32,086 bases of DNA from Prevotella sp. UBA6429 (GCA_002437285.1 DJOV01000110.1:1-32086), one strand, 5' to 3'. Shown: positions 1-9,051, counted from the first letter of the stretch. The notes: generated by a model not told the origin, from the sequence alone. Translations and numbers: made by a program.

Positions 1-116
1 ACCCTTTATCGCAAAATTACCCCACGCAAATCGCGGCGCGACCGACAAAAAACGCCATTTTCGCGTTCTATTTCATCCGCTCTCCGTGACAAACTTTTCA
101 ACCAAAAATCATGACA
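1..116. repeat. Left copy of terminal inverted repeat
   Basis: The first 116 bases match the reverse complement of the last 116 bases (31971-32086) at 101 of 116 positions without a gap; the outermost 24 bases are identical. Homology stops sharply just after a TGACA at 112-116. Reading outward on the minus strand, the copy contains TAATTTTG (12-19), a fit to the Bacteroidota -7 box, but I see no -33 TTG at the expected distance. The differences do not follow a codon pattern, so it is probably non-coding. It could be a dispersed intergenic repeat at which an assembly ended. From 117 to 275 I see nothing further. Confidence 0.85.
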
Positions 117-275
117 ACACAAACGGCGGCTGTGCCTGACATGACAAGGAAGGGAAGACGAGCGCCCCACCCCGTTGACAGAAAGCACGAAAACCACTCA
201 CCTGTTTCTCATTCCAGACAGGGCGCGCACTACGTTGGGCAGCAGCGATGACGGCAAAAAATATGGCCGGATTTC

Positions 276-306
276 TTGGTGGTTATCCCTATTTGTCCTA
301 TCTTTG
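276..306 (+). promoter_or_regulatory. Promoter for the outer-membrane barrel/GH89 genes
   Basis: TTG (276-278), a 20-bp spacer and TATCTTTG (299-306) match the Bacteroidota -33/-7 promoter consensus. The ATG at 334 follows 27 nt later, giving a short leader. Confidence 0.75.
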
Positions 307-333
307 TGGCAAATTAATCCAAACCTATCCAAA

Positions 334-921
334 ATGAAAAAAACACTTCTCATTGCCGCTGTTGCCCTCATGACAACGGCATCCCATGCCCAAGACGCCA
401 CCCGCTCTGTCTCGATCACGCCCAAGGTGGGCGTCAACTTTGCTAATGTGACCAAAGGTGACGGCAACACTCGCGTCGGACTCGTCCTTGGCGCGGAACT
501 CGAATGTTCACTCACCAGCATGGTCGGCCTGTCGGTTGGTGCCCTCTACTCACAGCAAGGCTGCAAAGGCGACGTCGAAACAGAAGTGGGCAATGCGGAT
601 GCTACCATGCGGCTCGACTACGTCAACGTCCCGATCCTGGCCAACGTGTATGTGGTAAAAGGATTGGCTGTCAAGTTGGGTGTGCAGCCGGCATTCAAGG
701 TCAACAGCTCGGTAAAGGCTTCCGTCGGCAACACGAGCACCACGCAAAGCATGAGCGGCGTGAAGGCTGTAGACTTCTCCATACCCGTCGGCCTGTCATA
801 CGAATACAACAACGTGGTGGTCGACGCGCGCTACAATATCGGCTGCACCAAGATCGTGGACTACGCCGACTCCAAGCACGGCGTGTTCCAGCTGACGCTG
901 GGCTACAGGTTTGACCTGTGA
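334..921 (+). CDS. Outer membrane beta-barrel (PorT-like) protein
   Basis: A 195-aa exported protein. Residues 1 to about 20 (MKKTLLIAAVALMTTASHA) form a signal peptide ending in an AxA-type cleavage site. The rest alternates short hydrophobic and polar stretches (KVGVNFANV, GLVLGAELE, SVGALYSQQG) and ends in an aromatic-rich strand, LTLGYRFDL, as expected for a small 8-stranded outer membrane barrel of the PorT/OMP_b-brl type common in Bacteroidota. The start at 334 is preferred over an in-frame ATG at 175 because it begins the signal peptide and lies downstream of the promoter. The ligand or role is unknown. The GH89 gene follows after 56 nt with no terminator between, so co-transcription is possible. 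Confidence 0.75.
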   Translation: MKKTLLIAAVALMTTASHAQDATRSVSITPKVGVNFANVTKGDGNTRVGLVLGAELECSLTSMVGLSVGALYSQQGCKGDVETEVGNADATMRLDYVNVPILANVYVVKGLAVKLGVQPAFKVNSSVKASVGNTSTTQSMSGVKAVDFSIPVGLSYEYNNVVVDARYNIGCTKIVDYADSKHGVFQLTLGYRFDL

Positions 922-977
922 CAAACCGGGAGAGGCGCTTTCCACACTAACCTGCTCATATCAACCTATCACATCAC

Positions 978-3218
978 ATGAGAAAAACAATATTAGCCTT
1001 TTTCTGCCTATTGGCCTTGGGCTTGCGGGCCAACCCCGTCGACGGTCTGCTGGAACGCATCGACCGCGGGGCATCGCGCAAGATCAAGACCGAGCTGGTG
1101 AAGCAAGACCACGACTTCTTCGAGATTACCGCCAAGGGAGGCAAACCCTGCATCAAGGGCAACACCTGGGTGAACATCGCCTCGGGCCTCAACTGGTATC
1201 TGAAATACTACGCCGGCGTGCAGCTGACGTGGAACCAGATGAAGACCACACTGCCCGCCACACTGCCCCTGCCCAAGAAGGCTGAGCGACGCGAGACCGA
1301 CCTCAAGCTGCGCTACGACTTCAACTACTGCACCTTCTCCTACTCCATGGCCTTCTGGGACTGGACGCGCTGGCAGACCGAAATAGACTGGATGGCACTC
1401 CATGGCGTCAACCTGCCACTGGCCGTGGTCGGCGAGGAGTGTGTGTGGCGCAACCTGCTGTTGCGCCTGGGCTACACCCGCGACGAGGTGGGCAAGTTCA
1501 TCGCCGGACCGGCCTTCCTGGCCTGGTGGGAGATGGACAACCTCGAGGGATGGGGCGGTCCTCTGCCCGACTCCTGGTATGCGCAGCAGGAGAAGCTACA
1601 GAAGCAAATACTCAAGCGCATGAGAGAATGGGGCATGGAGCCCGTGCTGCCAGGCTACAGCGGCATGCTGCCCAGCAACGCCCACGAGAAGCTCGGCGTG
1701 AACGTGGCCGACGGAGGCAGCTGGAACGGGTACGTGCGGCCCACCTTCCTCCAGCCCACCGACAGCCGCTTCCACGAGATCGCCTCGCTCTACTACGAGG
1801 AGCTCACCAAGCTCTACGGCAAGGCCAACTACTACTCGATGGACCCCTTCCACGAGGGCGGCAACACGAAAGGCGTGGACCTCGACGCATCGGGCAAGAG
1901 CATCATGCGCGAGATGAAGGCCACCAACCCCAAGGCCGTGTGGGTCATACAGGGATGGAACGAGAACCCGCGCGAAGCGCTCATACACAACCTGCCGCAA
2001 GGCGACCTGCTCATCCTCGACCTCTTCTCTGAGTGCCGACCCAAGTGGGGCATCGCCTCCATCTTCCAGGACGACGAGGGATACGGCAACCACCAGTGGC
2101 TCTTCTGCCTGCTACAAAACTTCGGGGCCAACGTGGGCCTGCACGGACGCATGGACCAGTTGCTCAACAATTTCTACCAGACCAAGACCAACCCCAAGGC
2201 CGCGCACCTCAAGGGCATCGGCTTCACCATGGAGGGTTCGGAGAACAATCCCGTGATGTTTGAGCTGATGAGCGAACTGCCCTGGCGCCCCGACAAGTTT
2301 GGCAAGGAAGAATGGCTGCGCGGATATGTGCGCGCCCGCTACGGCACCGACGACCCGGCACTCCAGCAGGCATGGCAGATCCTGGGCGCCACCATCTACA
2401 ACTGCCCCATGGGCAACAACCAGCAGGGCCCTCACGAGAGTATCTTCTGCGGCCGCCCGTCGGCCTACAACTTCCAGGTGTCGAGCTGGTCGAAGATGTC
2501 CAACTACTACAATCCCGACGACATCCTGCGCGCCGCCACGCTCTTCGCCAGTGTGGCCGACAAGTACCGCGGCAACAACAACTACGAGTATGACCTCGTA
2601 GACATCGTCAGGCAGGCCATGGCCGACCAGGGCCGTGTGCAGTATGAGCAGACGATGGCCGACTACAAGGCGTTCCGTCCCCAGGCGTTCGCCAAGGACA
2701 GCAAGCGATTCCTCGACATGCTGCTCCTGCAAGACAAGTTGCTGGGCACGCGCAGCGAGTTCCGCCTGGGCCGCTGGACCACGCAGGCACGCAGCCTCGG
2801 GCACACCGAAGCCGAGAAAGACCTCTACGAGTGGAACGCACGCGTGCAGATCACCACATGGGGCAACCGCTTCTGCGCCGACAACGGCGGCCTGCGCGAC
2901 TATGCCCACAAGGAGTGGCAAGGCCTGCTCAGCGACTTCTATCATAAGAGGTGGAGCACCTACTTCAGCGAGCTCACCAAGCAGATGGAGGCCAAGCAGA
3001 AGCCCGACATCGAGAAGCTGGGCTCGGGCAAGTACAAGGGCATGACCACCGACGAGCTTTTCAAGCTGGCCCTGGAGCAGGATGTCAACATCGACTGGTA
3101 TGCCCTTGAGGAGCCGTGGACCCTGCAGCACAATCCCTATTCACCACAGCCCGTGGGCCAACCGGCCGACGTGGCCAAGGAGGCCATCAGCTTCCTCAAC
3201 CGGCAACGCCATGACTGA
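978..3218 (+). CDS. Alpha-N-acetylglucosaminidase, GH89 (NAGLU family)
   Basis: A 746-aa secreted glycosidase predicted to remove terminal alpha-linked GlcNAc from glycans such as heparan sulfate or mucin structures. Residues 1-18 are a signal peptide. The GH89 order is visible: an N-terminal alpha/beta domain (about 20-105), the catalytic barrel starting at YDFNYCTFSYSMAFWDWTRW, and a C-terminal helical domain. Candidate catalytic residues are E293 in MDPFHEGG and E419 in GFTMEGSENN. Their spacing of 126 is close to that of the two catalytic glutamates of human NAGLU. The length matches the family. The stop codon overlaps the next gene (ATGACTGA, 8 nt), suggesting translational coupling with the HGSNAT-like acetyltransferase. 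The natural substrate is not determinable here. Confidence 0.93.
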   Translation: MRKTILAFFCLLALGLRANPVDGLLERIDRGASRKIKTELVKQDHDFFEITAKGGKPCIKGNTWVNIASGLNWYLKYYAGVQLTWNQMKTTLPATLPLPKKAERRETDLKLRYDFNYCTFSYSMAFWDWTRWQTEIDWMALHGVNLPLAVVGEECVWRNLLLRLGYTRDEVGKFIAGPAFLAWWEMDNLEGWGGPLPDSWYAQQEKLQKQILKRMREWGMEPVLPGYSGMLPSNAHEKLGVNVADGGSWNGYVRPTFLQPTDSRFHEIASLYYEELTKLYGKANYYSMDPFHEGGNTKGVDLDASGKSIMREMKATNPKAVWVIQGWNENPREALIHNLPQGDLLILDLFSECRPKWGIASIFQDDEGYGNHQWLFCLLQNFGANVGLHGRMDQLLNNFYQTKTNPKAAHLKGIGFTMEGSENNPVMFELMSELPWRPDKFGKEEWLRGYVRARYGTDDPALQQAWQILGATIYNCPMGNNQQGPHESIFCGRPSAYNFQVSSWSKMSNYYNPDDILRAATLFASVADKYRGNNNYEYDLVDIVRQAMADQGRVQYEQTMADYKAFRPQAFAKDSKRFLDMLLLQDKLLGTRSEFRLGRWTTQARSLGHTEAEKDLYEWNARVQITTWGNRFCADNGGLRDYAHKEWQGLLSDFYHKRWSTYFSELTKQMEAKQKPDIEKLGSGKYKGMTTDELFKLALEQDVNIDWYALEEPWTLQHNPYSPQPVGQPADVAKEAISFLNRQRHD

Positions 3219-4374
3219 CACCAACGCCACAGCCCGGCCGAAGCGCCTGGTGAGCCTCGACGTGCTGCGAGGCCTCACCGTGATGCTGATGATCTTTGTG
3301 AACAACGGCGCCGGACACCACATCTTCCCCATGCTGCAACACGCCAAGTGGAACGGCATGACGCTGGCCGACGTGGTGTTCCCCTTCTTCCTCTTCATCA
3401 TGGGCGTGGCCATGTTTCTCAGCCTCCAAAAGTTCAGGTTTGAGTGGTCGGCGGCGCTCGTCAGGAAGATTGTGAAACGCACCCTCCTGCTGTTTGCCAT
3501 CGGCCTGGCCATCAACTGGCTGGACATGGCCTGCGACGGACGGCCGCTCGACCTGGGGCATCTGCGCATCATGGGTGTCATGCAGCGCATCAGCCTCTGC
3601 TACGGGCTCACGTCATTCATCGTGCTCGCACTCGCCTCATCGGCACGCGCCTGTGGCACGCGCCATGTCATGACAGGCGGACTGGGAGCCATCGTGATGG
3701 CCGTGCTCATCGGCCACAGTTACATGCTGCTGGCCCACGGAGGCTTCGACTACGATGCCGCCACCAACTACCTGGCCCACATCGACCTGTCGGTGTTGGG
3801 ACACGACCATCTCTACCACAAGTCGCCCGTCGACCCTGAGGGGTTGGGCTCCACACTGGCCGCAGCCTGCAACACGCTCGTCGGTTTCCTGCTGGCCGCA
3901 CTGGCCTTCGGCGAGCGGTGCAGCGACAGGGCCCGCCACGCCCAGCGTGTGTTTGCCGACGGCGGCGGACTGCTCATCGTCGTGGCAGCCCTGGCCTGTG
4001 GGGCCATCAGCCTCAACAAGCGCGTGTGGAGCCCCAGCTATGTGCTCATGACCTGCGCGCTGGCCGCCATGCTCCAAGGCTTGCTCATCGCAGCCATCGA
4101 CGTGCGCCAGGTGGCACGGCACAGGGCGGCACCCAGGGCGGCGGGACGCCTGACACTCGTCTTCGGCACCAATCCGCTCTTCCTCTACGTGGCCTCGGAG
4201 GCGCTGGCCATCATCCTCTCAGCCACCGGCCTGAAGGATGGCATCTACGGCCTGCTTCTCTGTCTCATCCCCAGCGAGCCTTGGGCCAGCGTGGCCTACA
4301 GCCTGCTCTTCCTGGCAGTGATGACCCTCATGGGCTATCCTCTCTGGAAACGGCACATCTACATCAAGCTCTGA
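3211..4374 (+). CDS. HGSNAT-like membrane acetyltransferase (DUF5009 family)
   Basis: A 387-aa multi-pass inner-membrane protein with about ten hydrophobic helices. The N-terminal block (RLVSLDVLRGLTVMLMIFVN, then H44-A-K-W-N-G, then ADVVFPFFLFIMG) closely resembles human heparan-alpha-glucosaminide N-acetyltransferase (HGSNAT), where the histidine in HASWNG is essential for carrying acetyl across the membrane; H44 is its equivalent. The family moves acetyl from cytoplasmic acetyl-CoA to amino sugars on the other side, or serves as a sugar-linked transporter/acyltransferase (NagX-type). The start at 3211 overlaps the GH89 stop by 8 nt; an upstream in-frame ATG at 3082 lies inside GH89 and gives an un-membrane-like extension. 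The exact substrate is inferred only. Confidence 0.85.
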   Translation: MTDTNATARPKRLVSLDVLRGLTVMLMIFVNNGAGHHIFPMLQHAKWNGMTLADVVFPFFLFIMGVAMFLSLQKFRFEWSAALVRKIVKRTLLLFAIGLAINWLDMACDGRPLDLGHLRIMGVMQRISLCYGLTSFIVLALASSARACGTRHVMTGGLGAIVMAVLIGHSYMLLAHGGFDYDAATNYLAHIDLSVLGHDHLYHKSPVDPEGLGSTLAAACNTLVGFLLAALAFGERCSDRARHAQRVFADGGGLLIVVAALACGAISLNKRVWSPSYVLMTCALAAMLQGLLIAAIDVRQVARHRAAPRAAGRLTLVFGTNPLFLYVASEALAIILSATGLKDGIYGLLLCLIPSEPWASVAYSLLFLAVMTLMGYPLWKRHIYIKL

Positions 4375-4389
4375 GGACCCCTCCCCACG

Positions 4390-4430
4390 CAAGCGTCCCC
4401 ATCGCCCTTATCGAGCGGCGGGGACGCTTG
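4390..4430 (+). terminator. Terminator after the HGSNAT-like gene
   Basis: A perfect 11-bp stem (CAAGCGTCCCC at 4390-4400, GGGGACGCTTG at 4420-4430) with a 19-nt loop lies 15 nt after the stop codon. No clear T tract follows, so its strength is uncertain. Confidence 0.65.
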
Positions 4431-4481
4431 GCTGTTTCCACCTTCTTTTGCTCCCCGGCGGCTGAATGTGAGGCTTTTCCG

Positions 4482-4512
4482 TTGGTCGGTTCGGAAAAAC
4501 TTCGTACCTTTG
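4482..4512 (+). promoter_or_regulatory. Promoter for the AspT/YidE-type transporter gene
   Basis: TTG (4482-4484), a 20-bp spacer and TACCTTTG (4505-4512) match the Bacteroidota promoter consensus. The coding start at 4550 is 37 nt downstream. Confidence 0.75.
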
Positions 4513-4549
4513 CACTCGATTTTACGCATAAGCATAGTTCACCGTTATC

Positions 4550-6241
4550 ATGGAATTGCTAAACAACCTGTTTCTCGGCTCATCCCAATATTGGGGTGGC
4601 GGAGTTTCCCATTCTATTTTTATCCTGTCCATAGTCATCACCCTGGGCTTGGTGCTCGGCAAACTGAAGGTGCGCAACGTGTCGCTCGGCCTCACCTGGG
4701 TGCTACTCATCGGTGTGGTCTTCGGCTACTTCAGCATGAACCTCAACGAGCAATTGCTCCACTTCCTCCGGGAGTTTGGCCTGGTACTCTTCGTCTATTC
4801 CATTGGCCTGTCGGTGGGTCCCAGTTTCTTCTCTTCCTTTAAGAAGGGAGGGCTGGCGCTCAACATGCTCTCGCTGATCACCATCGCCCTCAGCCTGGTG
4901 GTGACGGTGGTCATCGCCTGCTCCACCGACACGCCCGTCACCGCCCTCGTGGGCATTCTCTCGGGTGCCGTGACCAACACGCCCGGACTGGGAGCCGCAC
5001 AGCAGACCTACTTCAGCATGACAGGCGTAGACGCACCCGACATCGCCATGGGCTACGCCGTGGCCTATCCCATGGGTGTGATCGGCGTCATCCTGGCCTT
5101 CATCCTCCTGCGCTACCTCCTGCGCATCAAGCCCACAAAGGAGGAGGAAAAGGCCGAGCGCGGACTGGGACAACTGGAGCAACTCACCGTGAGAAGTTTC
5201 ACCCTGGAGGTGACCAACCCGCGCATTGACGGACAGACCGTCAAGGAGCTGCGACACTTCGCCGAGCGGCACTTCGTCATCTCGCGCATCATCCTCAACG
5301 CCGACGAGAGCCACAACATGCTCGTCAACGGCGCCACCACGCTCCACCTGCACGACAAGGTGCTCATCGTGGCTTCGCCCAAGGACATCGACGCCATCAC
5401 GGCACTGGTGGGCAAACCTGTCGACGTGGACTGGAGCCCCTACGAGAAGGAGTTTATCAGCCGACGCGTGCTGGTCACCAAGCCCGAGATGAACGGCAAG
5501 ACGCTGAGCCAGCTCAACCTCGGCGACAACTTCGACGCCACAGTGACACGCGTCAACCGTTCGGGAGTGGACCTCGTGGCACATCCGCACCTGCGCCTGC
5601 AACTGGGCGACAGGCTGACCGTCGTGGGCTCCGAACTGTCCATCGGCAAGGTGAGCAAGATGCTCGGCAACTCGCTCAAGCGTCTCAACTACCCCAACCT
5701 CATCCCCATCTTCCTGGGCATCGCCCTCGGTTGCCTCGTGGCCAACATACCGCTGCTCATCCCCGGCATGCCACAGCCTGTCAGGCTCGGACTGGCCGGT
5801 GGCCCATTCATCGTGGCCATCCTCATGGGATATTTCGGTCCGCGCTACCACCTCGTGACCTACAACACCATCTCGGCCAACATGATGCTCCGCGAGATGG
5901 GCATCACCATCTTCCTCGCTTGCGTCGGACTGGGCGCAGGGCATGGCGTCATCAGCACCTTGCTCAATGTGCAGGGACTCACCTGGTTTGCCTATGGCAT
6001 ACTCATCACCATGATACCGCTCATCCTGGCGGGCATCATCGGGCGAAAGTTCTTCCACCTCAACTACTACACGCTGATGGGTGTCCTCTCAGGAAGCAAC
6101 ACCAACCCGCCGGCACTGGCCTACTCGAACATGCTCACCGACAGCGACCAGCCGGCCGTGAGCTATGCCACGGTCTACCCGTTCGCCATGTTCCTGCGCA
6201 TCATCTCCATACAAATCATGGTGCTGCTCTTCCTTTCATAG
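4550..6241 (+). CDS. AspT/YidE-family transporter with two RCK_C domains
   Basis: A 563-aa inner-membrane protein of the aspartate:alanine exchanger (AAEx) family, which includes AspT, YidE and YbjL. Two membrane halves of about five helices each (roughly 20-190 and 380-563) flank a soluble middle with two TrkA-C/RCK_C domains (about 205-290 and 295-370, each ending in a DKVLIVA or DRLTVVG strand). The family's internal duplication shows in the paired motifs GILSGAVTNTPGLGAAQ and GVLSGSNTNPPALAYSN. Members exchange amino or dicarboxylic acids; the substrate here is unknown. It has its own promoter, and the ThrE-type exporter follows after 48 nt with no obvious terminator, so the two are probably co-transcribed. 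Confidence 0.88.
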   Translation: MELLNNLFLGSSQYWGGGVSHSIFILSIVITLGLVLGKLKVRNVSLGLTWVLLIGVVFGYFSMNLNEQLLHFLREFGLVLFVYSIGLSVGPSFFSSFKKGGLALNMLSLITIALSLVVTVVIACSTDTPVTALVGILSGAVTNTPGLGAAQQTYFSMTGVDAPDIAMGYAVAYPMGVIGVILAFILLRYLLRIKPTKEEEKAERGLGQLEQLTVRSFTLEVTNPRIDGQTVKELRHFAERHFVISRIILNADESHNMLVNGATTLHLHDKVLIVASPKDIDAITALVGKPVDVDWSPYEKEFISRRVLVTKPEMNGKTLSQLNLGDNFDATVTRVNRSGVDLVAHPHLRLQLGDRLTVVGSELSIGKVSKMLGNSLKRLNYPNLIPIFLGIALGCLVANIPLLIPGMPQPVRLGLAGGPFIVAILMGYFGPRYHLVTYNTISANMMLREMGITIFLACVGLGAGHGVISTLLNVQGLTWFAYGILITMIPLILAGIIGRKFFHLNYYTLMGVLSGSNTNPPALAYSNMLTDSDQPAVSYATVYPFAMFLRIISIQIMVLLFLS

Positions 6242-6289
6242 GCAGCGTCCACCTACCATACCCTTTCATTCACACACCACCATTCTTAC

Positions 6290-7765
6290 ATGAAGAAAGA
6301 GAAACAAGAACTATCGTTTGAAGAGCTAATGACACAAGAAGAAATGATCGTAAACAGGCAAGTGCACGAGGCCGAGGAAAGCGCCGACGTGCAATTGCTG
6401 CGACGCAAGCTCGACTTGCTGGTGCGCACGGGATGCTTGCTCATGGCCAGCAACGCCGACTGCGCACGCATCATGCGTAACCTGCACAGATGTGAGGCTT
6501 ACTTAGGATTGCCTCATGAGTATATCCACATCAACCTCGGGTTCAACATCATCATGGTGAACCTCAGCGACGAGACGCACTCCTTCTCCAAATACCAGCG
6601 CATCGATAGCCACTGCGTGGAGTTCACCGTCATATCGAAGGTGAGCAAGATGCTCTGGACTGCCATCAACGAGGACTGGAGCCTCGACCGATATGAGGAG
6701 GAGCTCAACGCCCTCAACCATGTGCACAAGCAATACTCACCCTGGATGATCGCCGTGGCGGCAGGGTTCGCCTGCGGAGGTTTCTGCGTGCAGTTCGGTT
6801 GTGACTGGCCCGCTTTCTTCTATGCATCCATCCCCGCCATCCTCGGCTTCCGCCTGAAGATGTACCTGGCCAAGCTTCACTGGAACACATATGTGGGAAT
6901 CGCCATCAGCGCATTCCTCGCCACCCTGCTGGGCTGGCTCACCACATTCATCTCGCTGAACCCCGAAGTCGCCGCGGCACTGCCCAGCTTCATGCACTCC
7001 GACACGCCTTACCACCCGCTGATGGCCTGCACACTGTTTATCGTGCCGGGCGTTCCGCTCATCAACTTTGTCAGCGACATGGTGAGCAACTATGTGCAGG
7101 TGGGCATCACGAGAGCCGTCATCACGCTGATGATGATTATCGCCATGTCGTTCGGCATCGTGTTTGCCATACAGATATGCGGCATCGACAACTTCGTCAA
7201 GGATCTCAGCATGACGCCACACAACAGCTTCATCAACTACGCCATCGCAGCGGCAGTGTCTGCCATGGGATTCGCCACCATCTACAACACGCCGAAGCGC
7301 ATCATGCCGGTGCTGGCCATCATGGGCATCATCGCTGTCTGCACCCGCAACTTTGTCAACCTTGGCCCATCCAACGGCAACGTAGGTCTCGACCAGGGCA
7401 TCATCATCGGCTCCTTTGTGGGGTCGTGTGTGGCCAGCCTGATTGCCACGCAATCTCAACACTGGCACCATATCCCCCATCAGATCATAGCCATACCAGC
7501 AGTCATCCCGATGATTCCGGGTGTGATGATGTACCGCGCACTCTTCGGCTTCATCCAGATGGACGGTGTCGTGGGTGAGCTGACGTTCGCCTTCAACTGG
7601 GCCATCAAGGCTTCGCTCACCATTCTCTTCATAGCCCTCGGTGTGGCTATCCCCAACATCTTCGTGCGCCGCATGATACAACCCAAGCGCAAGATGAAGC
7701 TGCTGAAGCTCGTAGAGGAGCGGCACAAGAGACACAATGACATGGTGGACCTCAGGAAACTGTAA
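6290..7765 (+). CDS. ThrE-family threonine/serine exporter-like protein
   Basis: A 491-aa protein joining the two ThrE modules (DUF1212/ThrE and DUF3815/ThrE_2). A soluble N-terminal part (about 1-145) includes LDLLVRTGCLLMASNADCARIMRNLHR. It is followed by about ten hydrophobic segments, starting at WMIAVAAGFACGGFCVQFG, with the family's LFIVPGVPLINFVSDM and IPAVIPMIPGVMMYRALFG repeats. The family exports threonine and serine from the cytoplasm by proton motive force. It lies downstream of another amino-acid-type transporter, so the pair may handle amino acid efflux or exchange (inference). The start is the first ATG of the frame, before a charged N-terminus. A hairpin follows 30 nt after the stop. 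Confidence 0.88.
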   Translation: MKKEKQELSFEELMTQEEMIVNRQVHEAEESADVQLLRRKLDLLVRTGCLLMASNADCARIMRNLHRCEAYLGLPHEYIHINLGFNIIMVNLSDETHSFSKYQRIDSHCVEFTVISKVSKMLWTAINEDWSLDRYEEELNALNHVHKQYSPWMIAVAAGFACGGFCVQFGCDWPAFFYASIPAILGFRLKMYLAKLHWNTYVGIAISAFLATLLGWLTTFISLNPEVAAALPSFMHSDTPYHPLMACTLFIVPGVPLINFVSDMVSNYVQVGITRAVITLMMIIAMSFGIVFAIQICGIDNFVKDLSMTPHNSFINYAIAAAVSAMGFATIYNTPKRIMPVLAIMGIIAVCTRNFVNLGPSNGNVGLDQGIIIGSFVGSCVASLIATQSQHWHHIPHQIIAIPAVIPMIPGVMMYRALFGFIQMDGVVGELTFAFNWAIKASLTILFIALGVAIPNIFVRRMIQPKRKMKLLKLVEERHKRHNDMVDLRKL

Positions 7766-7795
7766 AAACCGGGCCATCTGTTTTAACTCCTTCAA

Positions 7796-7822
7796 GCTTC
7801 CCCCTCTTCCTCAGGGGGAAGC
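7796..7822 (+). terminator. Hairpin between the ThrE-type gene and mnmA
   Basis: A perfect 10-bp stem, GCTTCCCCCT (7796-7805) and AGGGGGAAGC (7813-7822), closes a 7-nt loop. There is no T tract, and the mnmA ATG lies 23 nt downstream. It may be a weak terminator or a structured mnmA leader. Confidence 0.55.
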
Positions 7823-7845
7823 CATCATGTGACGAGACCAAGCAA

Positions 7846-8928
7846 ATGAACATAGACGAAATCAAAGACAAGCGCATTGCCGTGCTCCTCTCGGGGGGCG
7901 TGGACAGCAGTGTGGTGGTGTACGAGCTGGCGAGGCTCGGACTGCATCCCGACTGTTTCTACATCAAGATAGGCCCCGAGGAACAGGAAGAATGGGACTG
8001 CAGCTCGGAGGAAGACCTGGAGATGGCCACCGCCGTGGCGGCCCGGTATGGCTGCAAGCTGCAGGTGGTGGACTGTCACAAGGAGTATTGGAACCAAGTG
8101 ACACGCTACACCATGGAGAAGGTGAAGGCCGGCCTGACGCCCAATCCTGACGTGATGTGCAACCGGCTCATCAAGTTTGGTGCCTTCGACGAGAAGGCGG
8201 GGCACGACTATGACCTCATCGCCACGGGCCATTATGCGCAGACCGAGTGGATCGACGGGCACAAATGGCTCACCACCAGCCCTGACCCCGTGAAAGACCA
8301 GACCGACTTCCTGGCACAGATACACCAGTGGCAACTCAAGAAAGCCATCTTCCCCATCGGACATTACCTCAAGCATGAGGTGCGCGAGATAGCCGAGAGG
8401 GAGCATCTCGTCAATGCCAAGCGCAAGGATTCGCAGGGCATCTGCTTCCTGGGCAACATCGACTACAACGAGTATGTGAGGCGTTATCTTGGTGAAAACC
8501 CGGGCGATGTCATTGAGCTCGAGACCGACAAGAGAATCGGAGAGCACAAGGGACTGTGGTTTCACACCATCGGACAACGCAAAGGCTTGGGGCTCGGGGG
8601 TGGCCCGTGGTTCGTCATCAAGAAGGACGTGGAGCGCAACATCCTGTACGTCAGCCATGGATACGATCCCCAGGATGCTTACAAAAAGGAATTTGTGATG
8701 CACGGCTTTGACTTCCTCACCGAAGGGGTCAGCCAGCTGCCCGAGCGTGTCACTTTCAAGATCCGGCACACGCCAGACCATCACGCAGCAACCGTCGTGC
8801 CTGAGGAGAACGGCAGATACCGCATCCTGTCGGACGACAAGATACACGGTGTGGCACCTGGCCAGTTCTGTGTCATCTATGACGCTGAACACCACCGCTG
8901 CTACGGATCCGGCGAGATTACCCTGTAA
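7846..8928 (+). CDS. mnmA: tRNA-specific 2-thiouridylase MnmA
   Basis: A 360-aa cytoplasmic enzyme that puts sulfur on U34 of tRNA-Lys, -Glu and -Gln. The ATP-pyrophosphatase loop SGGVDSS is at residues 16-22. The catalytic cysteine pair is present: C105 in NPDVMCN, which activates the tRNA, and C200 in DSQGICF, which carries the persulfide. ATGHYAQ, DQTDFLAQ and the C-terminal beta-barrel beginning near GLWFHTIGQRKGLGLGGG complete the family pattern. The length matches E. coli MnmA. The start is the ATG giving the usual short lead to the P-loop. A strong hairpin follows the gene and separates it from the convergent gene at 9052-9984. Confidence 0.97.
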   Translation: MNIDEIKDKRIAVLLSGGVDSSVVVYELARLGLHPDCFYIKIGPEEQEEWDCSSEEDLEMATAVAARYGCKLQVVDCHKEYWNQVTRYTMEKVKAGLTPNPDVMCNRLIKFGAFDEKAGHDYDLIATGHYAQTEWIDGHKWLTTSPDPVKDQTDFLAQIHQWQLKKAIFPIGHYLKHEVREIAEREHLVNAKRKDSQGICFLGNIDYNEYVRRYLGENPGDVIELETDKRIGEHKGLWFHTIGQRKGLGLGGGPWFVIKKDVERNILYVSHGYDPQDAYKKEFVMHGFDFLTEGVSQLPERVTFKIRHTPDHHAATVVPEENGRYRILSDDKIHGVAPGQFCVIYDAEHHRCYGSGEITL

Positions 8929-8948
8929 ACCTGCCACACAGACAGCAA

Positions 8949-8995
8949 GTGGGCGTATGCGACTTCCCCATCGGGGATACATCGCATACGCCCAC
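8949..8995. terminator. Bidirectional terminator between convergent genes
   Basis: A perfect 14-bp stem, GTGGGCGTATGCGA (8949-8962) with TCGCATACGCCCAC (8982-8995), holds a smaller inner TCCCC/GGGGA pair. It is followed on the plus strand by CTTTATTTTCT. It lies between the stops of mnmA and the minus-strand gene at 9052 and can serve both. Confidence 0.85.
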
Positions 8996-9051
8996 CTTTA
9001 TTTTCTGCCGTTTCTAAAACGACCCAAGGGTTGCTTCCTAAATCTTGGAAC

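Noticed and set aside
6..197. Short minus-strand frame in the left repeat, with a similar frame in the right repeat (from 32004)
   Set aside because: The peptides look alike only because the DNA is repeated; most base differences change the amino acid (Gly/His, Cys/His, Arg/Cys), so there is no sign of protein selection.
175..333. Upstream extension of the first barrel gene
   Set aside because: It would place 53 residues before a typical signal peptide and spans the promoter.
2112..3131. Minus-strand frame opposite GH89
   Set aside because: Shadow of a clearly coding frame; low-complexity Leu/Val/Ala composition.
3082..3210. Upstream extension of the HGSNAT-like gene
   Set aside because: It lies wholly inside GH89 and adds a Ser/Pro/Arg-rich stretch not seen in the family; ATG 3211 gives the coupled start.
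4703..6058. Long minus-strand frame (451 codons) opposite the AspT/YidE-type gene
   Set aside because: His/Glu/Asp-rich shadow without hydrophobic pattern or domain.
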